Below are positions 37,654 to 47,251 of a stretch of 64,000 bases of DNA, one piece after another (within the stretch, counting starts at the first letter, position 1; every line of letters starts with the position of its first letter). Below the pieces are notes generated by a model that did not search any database, was not told where the DNA came from, and was given only the letters and a program-made list of their open reading frames with translations. The stretch comes from Blattamonas nauphoetae. Lineage: Eukaryota; Preaxostyla; Oxymonadida. Location of the stretch: contig JARBJD010000316.1 of assembly GCA_033064195.1 (NCBI GenBank), positions 18,609-82,608 on the forward strand, read 5' to 3'. A program made the translations under genes and the position numbers.

Positions 37654-40600
37654 AGTAGTATAGTAGACGATTTGGGAACCAGATTGAAATAGTCGTTGAA
37701 ATCAGAAACGAAAAGTCAATTCCTATTGACCATTTCTAAATCTTGTATTAAAAGGAATTTAGGCCATTTCAATGATGCCAATATTTGACCTAAATTCCAG
37801 AAATATGTCCAATATTTCACACTCATTTTAAGCGTCAATTTTGAAGCAAATTTTAGTCATATTCCAAAAATGTTGTCACTTTTTTCGATGGTTTTTCACT
37901 TTTGAACTCGAACAAAGTGAATCCAACTTGAGAACCACTTCTAAAGAAGTCGAAAAAAATTCTAAAATGTCGGGGACGATGTGAGTCGTCGATCAAAACA
38001 ATCCCGATGAAGATCGGTTGAGAATTCGCGGAGCTACGTACCGAACAGTGGTCAAAAAATGGACCAAAAAGTCGATTTTCAGAACTTGCTTAAAACTGCT
38101 GCTATATGGCTCAAATACACCTCAAACACCTTCTAAAATTACAAAATCGATTTCAGAAGGTGAAGTTCGCGATAAAAAACACTTTTGGGATTTTTGGTTA
38201 GATCAAGGCCGGATCGGGATTTTTCTAGATCAACCCATATTCCATTTTTCGAGTTTCTCCGAATTTTAAAAAAAATGTATGCGCTTCCAGCACTTCACTT
38301 TTTAGGATCACTTTTGCCTCCTATTTGCGTTTTTACACTTCATTTCACTCGGAGTCGCCTTTTGGCGGCTCTTCGAACGTTCACTTTTGCACCTCATCTT
38401 TCACCACTTTTTTCGTCAGTTTTCGTTTTTTGCGTTAGATTTTTCGTTTTCTTCGCATTCGCGTCCTTCCGACGCTTTTCCTAGGTTTCCGACCACCTCA
38501 CCTTCATAGTCGTCTTTTTTTACACGCACCTTTTTTGCACCACATTTTCACCAACTTTTCACTCATTTCGATTTTTGCCCCGATTTTCTCACATCACATC
38601 TTCTTTCTCACCTTTCGAGGAGGGAGTACTGAATTTTCGCGACACTTTTGACGACTAGTTTTTTCATAATGTTGGTTTTTCATGTTTCTCACACTCAACT
38701 TTTGATCTTGTTTGTTTCATGCACAGCCACTTCAACGCTTTTCACTGCTCATTTCGCTCGTCTGGTTTTCACTTTAATGACTTCGACTTTCCTCGTCACT
38801 TCACCAATCTCACGAGCATTCTTTCGACCGTCTACACCTCACGAGCACATCACAACAACTCATTTTTCGTCGACTTTTTCTCTTAATTAGACCAAATGAA
38901 GGTGAATGAAGCTAAAATGAAGTGGGCAAGTATGATAGTGAATGGTGAAATGGAAATAGTGAAAATGGTGGGTAAGTATTGAGATTTACGAACGTGTTCA
39001 GACAAATTTCACAAAAAAAGAGAAAAAAAGAGTGATTGAAGTGAGAATGAGACGATAAAACAAAATCATGTACCAGATCGGAGAGATCTTGATTCTTTGT
39101 GTTTTGTTGGTACACAACTTCACCTTATGAACGGGTTCGTCAAAATTTCACAAACAAAGAGAAAAAAAGAGTGAGTGAAGTGAAAAGTAAACGATAAAAC
39201 AAAATCTCGTACCAGATCTGAACGATCATTGTTTTTCGCATTTCGTTGGTACACCACTTCACTTTATGAACGGGTTTGACCAAAATGTTTCTAATTAGAG
39301 TAAAAGTGTGAAGTGAAACAATGTTAGCAACGATAAAGTGAAGTGACGTACCAGATCTCTCCAGTCATTGTTTTTCTCACTTCGTTGGTACACCACTTCA
39401 CCTTATGAACGTGTTCATCAAAATTTCAGAAAACAAGAGTAAAAAACAATGATTGAAGTGAGAACTAAACGATAAAACACATTCATGTACCAGATCTTCG
39501 CGATCATTTCAGATTGAGTCTCGTTGGTACACCACTTTGTTTTATGAAAGATTAGAGCAAAAATGTCAATAAAGAGAACAAAATTGTGAAGTGAAACAAG
39601 GTTTGAAGTGATAAAACACATTCATGTACCAGATCTTACAGTTCATTTTTATCTTGACGATCAAACATTTTTAGTTCTGTGTTCTACCTTGTTTTGAAAA
39701 AAAAGAGAATTGAAATCAAATAGTTGTGAAATGAAACGATAAGGTGAAGTGGTGTACCTGATCTGGACGATCACTTCAGATCACGTTTTGTTGGTACACC
39801 GTTGTGTTTTAGAAAAAATGAAGAGCACAAATCGAAGAGTGGTGAAGTGTAAAAAGTGAAATGAAAGTTGAATGAAAGTAAAACAAAGTGGTGTACCAAC
39901 GCATACAATTTTATCGATGAATCACCTAGTTTTTTGAGCAAAGATGAGGATCAAAATTTTGTTCACGTCATTTTAAATTTTAATTTTGTAAAAAAGTGAG
40001 AGACAATGAAAAAAAACTGACAATGAAGTGAAAATGAGAGGATAAAGTGAAGTGTTGTACCAGAAAAGAGAATGTCAAAAGTGAAGTGAAAATTCTGGTA
40101 CGTCATTGTGTCTTATAAAGAGATAATACAAAAAAGAGAGCAAACCTGTTTCAAATATTCAGTGAACAGCACTTTCTGGTCATAAGACGCAATAGTGTAC
40201 CTGAGTTTGATGATCACACAGATCGAGTACATGAAGATGTTTTATGAAAAGATGAACAAAAAATCAGAGAATTCCTGTGTTGTTCCGGTTGTGACACAAA
40301 CTTTTGGGAGATAAAACGCATCTGTGTACCTGATCTTCAGGTCCACTTTCGGTTTGATCGGCGTTGGTACATAAGTAAGTTTTAGGAAAGAATGAATTCA
40401 AAAATGGAGCAAACCTGTTCAAACCAAGTCGGGAATGAAACCACCGTTCATAAAACAATGTGATGTACCTGAACGAGAGAGACAGAAAAAAGTGAAGGAT
40501 CGAGAACAAGAATGAGATGTCAAAAAAGAAAAGAGAACAAATGTGAAAGTAGAAAGCATAACACACCTAAATCAAACGGGAAAGAACCATCAGGAACGAA

Positions 40601-40887
40601 ATGAGAGGATCGAGTCCCATTGAAGGACTTTCTCTGATCGAACAAGACTGATCGAACCCATCGAAGGCAGAATTGAAGTCTCGAAAGATCACCAACGATA
40701 AAACAACGATTGAAATTTTATTTTTGAATTTTTTAATTTGTATTAAATGAATCCAACTGAGATGTACAACGAAAGACGTCGAGTATGTTCAGAACAAGCA
40801 TTAATTGAATCAATGAGAGAAGAGAACTGTTCGCTAGTCTCTGAGTATGTCAGAAATTATGTCCCGGTGACGTATGTTCATGAGGGA
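37654..40887 (+). repeat. Left terminal inverted repeat of Polinton B
   Basis: About 3,234 bp, the reverse complement of 59,430-62,648 (about 3,219 bp) with only scattered differences. It includes a run of about eleven 139-bp tandem units and ends inside the start of the small TIR-proximal gene, so 40,747-40,887 carries only that gene's first 47 codons. No other gene is supported in it. Left-handed and right-handed copies diverge abruptly after the string CATGAGGGA. Confidence 0.93.
39050..40500 (+). repeat. About eleven degenerate 139-bp tandem units with GTACC sites
   Basis: GTACC(A/T)GATC-type sites start at 39,070, 39,209, 39,348, 39,487, 39,626, 39,754, 39,893, 40,057, 40,197, 40,326 and 40,464; most spacings are 138-140. 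Most units also contain GTTGGTACAC about 40-50 bases further on, so GGTAC appears in inverted orientation, then an ACTTCACCTTATGAACG-type stretch and a purine-rich AAAGAGTGAAGTG stretch. The mirror array is in the right repeat. Confidence 0.85.
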
Positions 40888-40906
40888 ATCAAAAATTTTA
40901 TTTTCA
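40727..40906 (+). promoter_or_regulatory. End of the left repeat and start box of the fibre gene
   Basis: The box TTTGAATTTTTTAATTTG at about 40,727 belongs to the repeat-borne stub of the small gene. Unique sequence starts at 40,888 and holds a second box, AAAAATTTTATTTTCA, directly before the fibre ATG at 40,907. So the fibre gene has its own box just outside the inverted repeat. Confidence 0.5.
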
Positions 40907-41806
40907 ATGAAGGAGCAAACAGAAATGAATCGACAAAAATACAATTCACAAATGATTGAGAAAATGATTGATCATAATCTCTCGACGACCAACGAGAATG
41001 CAGCAGTGATTGACTCACTTCAGAAGACAACAGAAGCACACAAGACAGCGATATCTTCAATCCAAAAAGTGGTGAGCACAAATGGATCAATCACGACACC
41101 AACAATAGGAGGATTGATCAATGTGAATGGAGCGAAGTGGAACATTTCAGAAGGATCACTTCCGAAGTATCCTGGAACATATCCGTCATCAACATTTAAG
41201 TCTGGCATTTCAATTTCACAATCGATTTCAGAAACCTCAGGAATTCAGTTCAATGGTGATGGCATCGTAATGTGGTCTCCATGTGACAGACCAGCAATCT
41301 ATTACTACGATGAGGACACAGGTTCAGGAGTGTTTTCAATATCCACAACAGGAAGTTTTTCTCAGCTATCAGACAGAAGAGTGAAAAGAAATATTGAACC
41401 GTACCCCGATGTTCTTGAACAACTGAATAAAGTGGAAATCGTGCAGTATCAGTTCAACACATTCGACTCGAAGATCAACAAAGTTACAAGACAAATTGAA
41501 AATGAGACAGATGAAGAACACTTGAAGAACTGCAAAGAGAAATGTGAATGCTTGAAGAAGGAAAGTGAGAAGAAACACATTGGTGTAATTGCTCAACAGA
41601 TCCAAGAAATCTTTCCTGAAGTCGTGAATGATTCCAATCCAGATTGTCTTCAAGTTGATTATGCAGAACTCTCTTGCTTCTGTGTGAAAGCCATGCAGGA
41701 ACTGAGTAGCATTGTCGGACATCAACAGACACTTATAAATGAACTCATTCAAAAATATAATTCCCTGATCGAAAAAATGACTAGTAAAATGACTCCGTCA
41801 TCATAG
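40907..41806 (+). CDS. Polinton B fibre-like protein with S74 (endosialidase-type) chaperone domain
   Basis: 299 residues from ATG at 40,907. Residues 1-55 form a coiled coil (KYNSQMIEKMIDHNL, DSLQKTTEAHKTAISSIQK). Then a Ser/Thr/Gly-rich beta region (about 60-150) with INVNGAKWNISEG and GDGIVMWSPCDRPAIYYY. The C-terminal domain has the S74 signature: SDRRVKRNIEPYPDVLEQL (about 154), HIGVIAQQIQEIFPEVV (about 224), VDYAELSCFCVKAMQEL, and a final coiled coil. In phage tail spikes this domain trimerises the fibre and then cuts itself off. Its position, first gene inside the left repeat and on the strand opposite to the capsid genes, suggests a host-recognition fibre. The homolog in Polinton A would lie beyond the window. 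Confidence 0.8.
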   Translation: MKEQTEMNRQKYNSQMIEKMIDHNLSTTNENAAVIDSLQKTTEAHKTAISSIQKVVSTNGSITTPTIGGLINVNGAKWNISEGSLPKYPGTYPSSTFKSGISISQSISETSGIQFNGDGIVMWSPCDRPAIYYYDEDTGSGVFSISTTGSFSQLSDRRVKRNIEPYPDVLEQLNKVEIVQYQFNTFDSKINKVTRQIENETDEEHLKNCKEKCECLKKESEKKHIGVIAQQIQEIFPEVVNDSNPDCLQVDYAELSCFCVKAMQELSSIVGHQQTLINELIQKYNSLIEKMTSKMTPSS

Positions 41807-41818
41807 AAATGCGAAGCA

Positions 41819-42229
41819 TTAATACTCCAACATGAGATCAACCAGAAATGCATAATACTCTTTGATTATTTTTCCATTGATTGTCTCCGTTGTTTCCATC
41901 TCAATTGAATCACCAGAACTGTCTTTAAACCAGATCTTCACTATGGACTGTCGAGTACTTAATTCACACTTCTTTCGCTTCGCAATCTGTTCATTGCAGA
42001 AAGCAACAAATGAATCATTGAATGCGTCAGTCTGGATCCAATCACCATGGATTGTGATGTGTTGAGGAATATCTTTGGAAATGACAGTTGAGTTACCATT
42101 TATTTCTTCCTTCACATGAATGAGTTTACAGTCGAGGAAGTGAACATATTTTTGATTTCTGGAATTGGTAAAATCAGGAGGGAGTTGAGCAATGTGAGAA
42201 TTCTGAATTGAGAAGTAACGCTTCACCAT
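41819..42229 (-). CDS. Polinton B small beta-rich protein
   Basis: 136 residues (MVKRYFSIQNSHIAQLPPDF, ending YYAFLVDLMLEY), convergent with the fibre gene with a 12-bp gap. Alternating hydrophobic residues suggest a single beta sandwich (KLIHVKEEINGNSTVI, SIVKIWFKDSSGDSIEME). Lying beside the capsid genes it might be a penton-type minor capsid protein, but no motif proves this. Confidence 0.5.
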   Translation of the reverse strand: MVKRYFSIQNSHIAQLPPDFTNSRNQKYVHFLDCKLIHVKEEINGNSTVISKDIPQHITIHGDWIQTDAFNDSFVAFCNEQIAKRKKCELSTRQSIVKIWFKDSSGDSIEMETTETINGKIIKEYYAFLVDLMLEY

Positions 42230-42269
42230 TTGTGATTTCTACAAAAATAAAATATCATATTTGTTCTTT

Positions 42270-42455
42270 TCAGTAACCTCTCTTCACTTCTTCATATGCT
42301 TCATGAAGTCGGCGATCAATGACATATCGCACTCGTGGTTGTCCATTCTCAATCCAGAACAACCAGTAAGTAGCCTGATGCAATGCCAAAATAGGTGGAG
42401 GAGGACCTTCTGGAGTTGAGGTGAAATATGGATCGAGTTCACCCTGATTGATAGG
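42270..42455 (-). CDS. Polinton B capsid-like segment beside the hAT-like insertion
   Basis: The sequence resembles the C-terminal end of the capsid paralog at 47,252-49,117 (LPINQGELDPYFTS beside HPIYQGNLDTYYNV; ILALHQATYWLFWIENGQP beside ILATTATTWWVLRYSNGEP). It lies immediately left of the hAT-like element, whose target duplication occupies 42,448-42,455. Confidence 0.65.
   Translation of the reverse strand, partial: PINQGELDPYFTSTPEGPPPPILALHQATYWLFWIENGQPRVRYVIDRRLHEAYEEVKRGY
42448..42455 (+). repeat. Target site duplication of the hAT-like element, left copy
   Basis: TTGATAGG directly before the terminal repeat CAGACCTTTGA; the identical octamer follows the other end at 45,664-45,671. 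Confidence 0.85.
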
Positions 42456-45400
42456 CAGACCTTTGATACATGAGATCAATCAAGCAGAAACTGAGATCGA
42501 TCGATCTCAGTTCCGGTTTTTGGGACTGAGATCAATGACTTAATTAAGCGTATCTATATTTGTCTCAATGTTGCGTCAATTTGTTAAAATAAGAATCTAG
42601 AAAAAGCGAAATGGTTGTAGTGTGACAGAATGAACACTAAAAAGAGGGTAAAAAACGTATTCTCTCCTTTTCACACTCTTCTCGAAGTCGCATTCGTATC
42701 TTAGTCATTCCGTCCATGCGATCGCCACGTGTTGCTCATTCCACCTCTCGCTGTCCATCCATCAGACGGAGAAGGCGTCGATTCGGGAAGAATACGGGGA
42801 ACAGCGTACGGTCGATGCAACAACATAGAATCAGAGTGAGTGAGTCTAAGAAAGAATCGATCGTTCTTCCGACAGTTGGATCCAAATGAGAACGGAGGGC
42901 GTAACTGGATCGGTTGATGTCTCTGGAATAAAAAGGATGGATCGTTCTGTCACAACTCCTGTTTGGTCTAAAACACTTTGTGCTGGATGAAGATCGGGAT
43001 TTGGAGATACTCGTAATTCTCATCTTTCAGATGCAGCAGAGGGAGATAATCGTTGATCGAACTACTTTTCGACTCCTTCTCGTAGACACTTTGATAAGTC
43101 GGCGAATCAGAGGCGATCAGAACAATCTTTGGAAGATCCAAGTTTCGAGACCATTCGGGATGGCCTTCCACTTCGATCTGTTTGGATGGAGAATCATCAT
43201 CCGACGACGTCGTGCTCATCGACCAGCTCTTCTCCGTAGATAAATGGACCACTATTCGACATTGGCAACGATTCGAACTGAACACTCCCAACATGCAACC
43301 AATCTCCGAAGAAGCTCCCTCCTCCCTTCACAGCGACGTAATTCGAGGACATGGTTGCAGGGATGTTGATTGAGAGTGGGCCGACATATCCAGGATGAGT
43401 CAGGGTCAGTGAGGAAAAGCGAGACACGTCGAGAAACATTCAGCCACCGAGTTTGTCAGAACACTCGATCAGAGTCGGTTGAAGGTTCATGTCGCTATTT
43501 CCATCGATCGAGTTGGTGGAAGAAAAACCACAAAGAGAGAGGCTTCGTCAGACACGGTGAAGAGAGAGCTGGTTGTGTGAGGAGGACACACGAACGGCTG
43601 AAGAGACGACTGAAACTGGCCTTTCAGAGAGACTGCTTTTGCCTCAAAGGTGAATGGGGGGATGGTGACTTGAATATCCAGCTTCGACCTGATGCTGACT
43701 TCAAGCCAATCGCTTCGGGAGATCAAATTGCCTCCTCTTCTCGTCAAACAGCTCCCACTCAACTCGCCTTCTCACTTTCCGTTCTTCTTCCTTTCACCAT
43801 CTCTCCTCATCCACCCTCTCTTCTTTCATCCTCCCTCCAACCCACCTCGTCCCTTCCTTCCCTCCCAATCTCCTCACCGAATGACCAGTCGTTACATATA
43901 TCCCATTTTGGGCTGTCGACGATGCGAAGTGAGTCGGTTGGAGCAACATCGGAAGAGGCGACGCGGTGCTGACTTCGTTCCCACTCTGTACAAAGTTGTC
44001 ATCCATCTCGTCGCCCTCTTCGATCTCGCTTTGGCCATTGCTTTTGTTGACTTGTCTCTCTTTGTCGGCCTCTCCAGGTCCGTCTTGTTCATCTTGGCTG
44101 TGTCGACTTGAGTTGTCCAAATCGTTTTCTTGTTCCTCCAAGCGAGATGTCTCTCTTCTTTCATTTTGATCAGAATTCCGTGGTTTGAATATGATTGTGA
44201 GTGCGATTCAGATTTGTGTTGGGAAGGAGAAGGAGTGTGAAGTGCGGGTGAGAGTGGGGAGGGTGAGTCTGGGACAGCCAAGTGTTGTGAGTGAGGTGGT
44301 GTCAAGAGTGGAGAATGATGCGAATCCAACGAAATCGAGTCGGGTGATGTTTCTGTGTGCTCCAAATCGCTTCGATTTGTTCGTTCCAACCATCGCTCGT
44401 TCTCCATTTCCAACTTCACTCCAATCTCACGCTGTTCCGACAGTACGTCTGTTCCTTCCCATTCAGCGTCGTTTTCGGAGCGGGAATGCACAAGACCGCC
44501 ACTCAATCGCCCAAATTCCAGATCGCTCATCCGAAGCTGGTCCTGCGAAAAATGAGTGTGAATGCAAAATGAAAAGAGACAAATTGAAGGTAAAAAAACG
44601 ATGAAAAGTCGAGAGAGACCGAATAGGGTCAATAGAAGACAAGAAGGTTAGCAACACAAACTTGGATCAGATCCTCACTCTAAATGTCCTGCTTGTCACG
44701 AAAACGAGTGTCGTTTGCACTCTCTCCGTATTCTGAGATGTTTTCTTCGTCAATTTGTCCGATATCACCACTTTTGGGACCATCCCGTTTTGACAGTTCT
44801 TCGCTCATCTTCGACACCCGTCTTCGGCTCGGCATGTCATGGAGCGTCACTTGCTGGACATGTGGAGACAGATCCACTGCACATCCCAAATGCTGCCTGC
44901 TGTGGGTATGGTAGAGCAGAATCATCAACGAAAAGAAAGAAGAGCGAGGACTGTTGGAAACGATAAATGAAATGTGCGATTGTTCAGAAAAGGAGAGCAC
45001 ACAGTCAGTCAGGAGGGTCTGTAGAGACTGGTTCTTCAGTGTGAACACTTTCCGGACCTTGAACAGAAGCGACGCGGAGACAGTGTGGAGCGACAGATAC
45101 GAGTCGTGGAAGGGAGCAGACACCAGATTCGGAATGTCGAACACCAAATTGAGCCACTGCACACAAGAGTCAGAGAGTGACATCCAGGTAGGCCAGAGAT
45201 TTCGTTTCCAGACTTGAACGAAGGGAGAATTTGAAAGATAAGGAAATAAAAGGAAATGAAAAAGAGAAAATGGAATAAGAATGTTGAAATATAGTAGAAA
45301 AAGGATATAATGAAAAGAAATCTTGAAGACTAATAAACAATTGAACAACGAATGTAAACCTGCAGAATAAATCATTCTAAGAGAGAAATAATCGTCAAGA

Positions 45401-45663
45401 AATGGTATCGGAGATCCGTCGCGGTGGAATTAATACTTTTTTTGATAAACAAGCGTGATTCATCCAGTTCTTCAATCGGATCGTGAAGAAGTATTATTGT
45501 GGGACGATTCATCTCGAGATTTCAATGAAAGTGCTTATAAACAAAATTCAACACGGATAGTGGGTGTTTTACTTCGTTATTTCGAGTTTTATGAGAATTT
45601 GAACACTAGTTATTTTCTGAGATCAAAAAAGCTGAGATCGATGAGATCAGTCTCAAAGGTCTG
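42456..45663. mobile_element. hAT-like DNA transposon carrying host-like gene sequence
   Basis: 3,208 bp. The ends are perfect inverted repeats CAGACCTTTGA (42,456-42,466 and 45,653-45,663), extended imperfectly. The flanks are a perfect 8-bp duplication, TTGATAGG. Both subterminal regions hold several CTGAGATC/GATCTCAG motifs, including the palindrome CTGAGATCGATCGATCTCAG at about 42,490. An 8-bp duplication and ends starting CA-G are features of the hAT superfamily. No transposase was recognised inside: the interior is GC-richer than the surrounding Polinton and looks like a host gene on the minus strand. So it is probably a non-autonomous element that captured or carries a gene. Confidence 0.75.
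42968..45375 (-). pseudogene. Gene carried by the hAT-like element, many frames
   Basis: Protein-like stretches on the minus strand occur in order. 45,375-44,680: SYLSLHTVSASLLFKVRKVF, CAVDLSPHVQQVTLHDMPSR, then an acidic end. 44,570-44,140: a Ser/Pro/His-rich region with SPLLTPPHS and SPSPLSPALHTPSPS. 44,141-43,880: acidic, EEQENDLDNSSRHSQDEQD. 43,740-43,490: LDIQVTIPPFTFEAKAVSL. 43,440-43,200: GPLSINIPATMSSNYVAVKG. 43,190-42,968: YQSVYEKESKSSSINDYLP. The pieces lie in different frames; some joins may be introns (a pyrimidine tract ending TTTTTCGCAG at about 44,545 is a good acceptor). The first block faintly recalls the PCNA-like domain of Rad9 (LSLRTVNSS-type strand) followed by a Ser/Pro phospho-tail, but this is only a suggestion. 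Confidence 0.35.
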
Positions 45664-45671
45664 TTGATAGG
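45664..45671 (+). repeat. Target site duplication of the hAT-like element, right copy
   Basis: TTGATAGG immediately after the end of the element (TCAAAGGTCTG at 45,653-45,663), identical to 42,448-42,455. Confidence 0.85.
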
Positions 45672-47204
45672 TGTTCCTCTGAAGACAATGTTGACTGATT
45701 CTGCTGTTGAAATACCTTCTTCACCACCAGCAATTTCACTTCGATCTGTTGGAACCATAAAAGTGAAACAAGTTGCATCTGTGAATGGTTTTATTTTCTT
45801 GTACCGTGGTATGGCAGTCGAACTCCTTCTTTCCCAAATTCGAGGTTCACAAATGGAATTCTCAAACTCTTCTGTTGCAGAACAACCAATGAAATCACCG
45901 TTCACCATCATCATTTGATAGAACTCTGGTGAGATGGTTGACATTGGGAAATTGGGAAAGTTGGATCCAAGCATTTCGAAATGACCAACATATTGAGGAT
46001 TGCGAAAGACTGTACACTCGTTTGGTCTTTCAGGGAATAGGCACATAAGATTCATGAGATTGTTGAGTTTGATACTGATGTTTGATCTCACTCCCATGGC
46101 ATTTGCAGATGATTGAAATGATTGCGTGTCAATTCTTTCTGCTTTGATGACATACACAGTTTTTGAGGAAGTGTTGAAGAGAGATTGCTTTGTGGCGTCA
46201 GTAATTTGATATCCATAACAAATTGAAGCGACTTTATCCACTGATGAGGAGAGGACAGTTGAAGTTGTCTGTTTAGGTTCTATCCAATCCCAATGCGAAA
46301 CAACAGACGCTGTTCCTTCGGTGTGGTTCGGTCCTCTATGTCTTTCACATTGTAGAACTGGATTCCCAATTTGTGTAAACTCCATAGTTAAAGTTGACCA
46401 TTCTCTATCATGCATCATCTGAAGATAACCTCGTTCAGTATTATGATCAACCTGCCCGGCAGTAGGGGTATCTAATTTTTCTTGAAGTGTTTGTTGAATG
46501 ACAGTTGATGCACGAATGGGACAATACACAAGAGAATCAGTTGTCAAATGAAATCGTAACCGTAAATTGCCAAAGATTGAATTCGGATACTGATCAAAGG
46601 TACTCAGTGGAAGGAGATTCACAAATGGTATTACAAGAGGAATGGTTAACGGATATGAGGTTTCTGTACCACCCATTGGGATTAAATATGCTCCACACAC
46701 ACTTGGATCCATTCTCTGAACATTTTCAAATAGACTGTAACAATGCTTCATGTTGTTTTTCTCCTCATACGACTTGAAAGTGTGATACAGAAATGATTCG
46801 TGAACATGATTATTCTGAAGTGTGTTGTCAATAATGTTTCCTTTACTGTCAACCAGTCTCATGTCTCGAATTGCATCTGATGATGACTTGAAACCGTAGA
46901 ACATTCCGAAGAAAGATACAAAACTTCTCCCCCATTGTGTTGGTTTTTTGTATGGAACAGTAATCGTGAGATCTATTCGCAAATGACTCTTCGCAAACTC
47001 AGTCACATCATGACCGTCATAGCACAATGGAACTTCAATCTCGTCTCCAATTCTGCATGGCATAGGAGGATTTGTTGGATGAACTTCCTGAATTGAATAC
47101 ACGTGAGGTTCTGAATCCCATTGTTTGGGCAAGTACGATTGCACTTCAATTTGCTCAATTAATGTCGATGTTGGTTTGGATTGATTTGATCTGATACTTC
47201 TCAT
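45664..47204 (-). CDS. Polinton B capsid protein, paralog 1
   Basis: About 510 residues from ATG at 47,204. It shares its layout with the neighbour at 47,252-49,117: GDEIEVPLCYDGHDV beside GQEIIIPLTGNQDI; a FFGMFYGFKSSSDAIRDMRL block beside FIFVGLKHSASIFRDLTV; NNHVHESFLYH beside VSMESHIYN; and YPNSIFGNLRLRFHL beside YPKCLFGDLKLSVHM. The all-beta composition and size fit the double jelly-roll major capsid protein of Polintons, or a minor partner derived from it. The hAT-like element lies in it. Confidence 0.7.
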
Positions 47205-47222
47205 TTATAGAAAAATAAAAAA
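47205..47222 (-). promoter_or_regulatory. Start-proximal box of capsid paralog 1
   Basis: On the minus strand TTTTTTATTTTTCTATAA stands directly before the ATG. The identical box precedes the MAPG gene at 49,804 and close variants precede most other genes of the element. Confidence 0.55.
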
Positions 47223-47251
47223 TACAATATCAATAATTTCTTTTGTCATTT

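Noticed and set aside
38990-40500. CRISPR-like array, because of regular spacing
   Set aside because: The repeats are degenerate over their whole 139-bp length with no short constant repeat and unique spacers, and the context is a eukaryotic element's terminal repeat.
40264-40566. 100-codon frame present identically at 59,751-60,053, and a 67-codon frame at 39,418-39,621 identical to 60,696-60,899
   Set aside because: They lie in the inverted repeats, whose near-identity explains the conservation. Composition (Phe, Leu, His, Ser) and position within the 139-bp array argue against genes.
42456-45663. The GC-rich segment as a region acquired by the Polinton through ordinary homologous recombination
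   Set aside because: The 11-bp perfect inverted ends and 8-bp target duplication show a transposition event.
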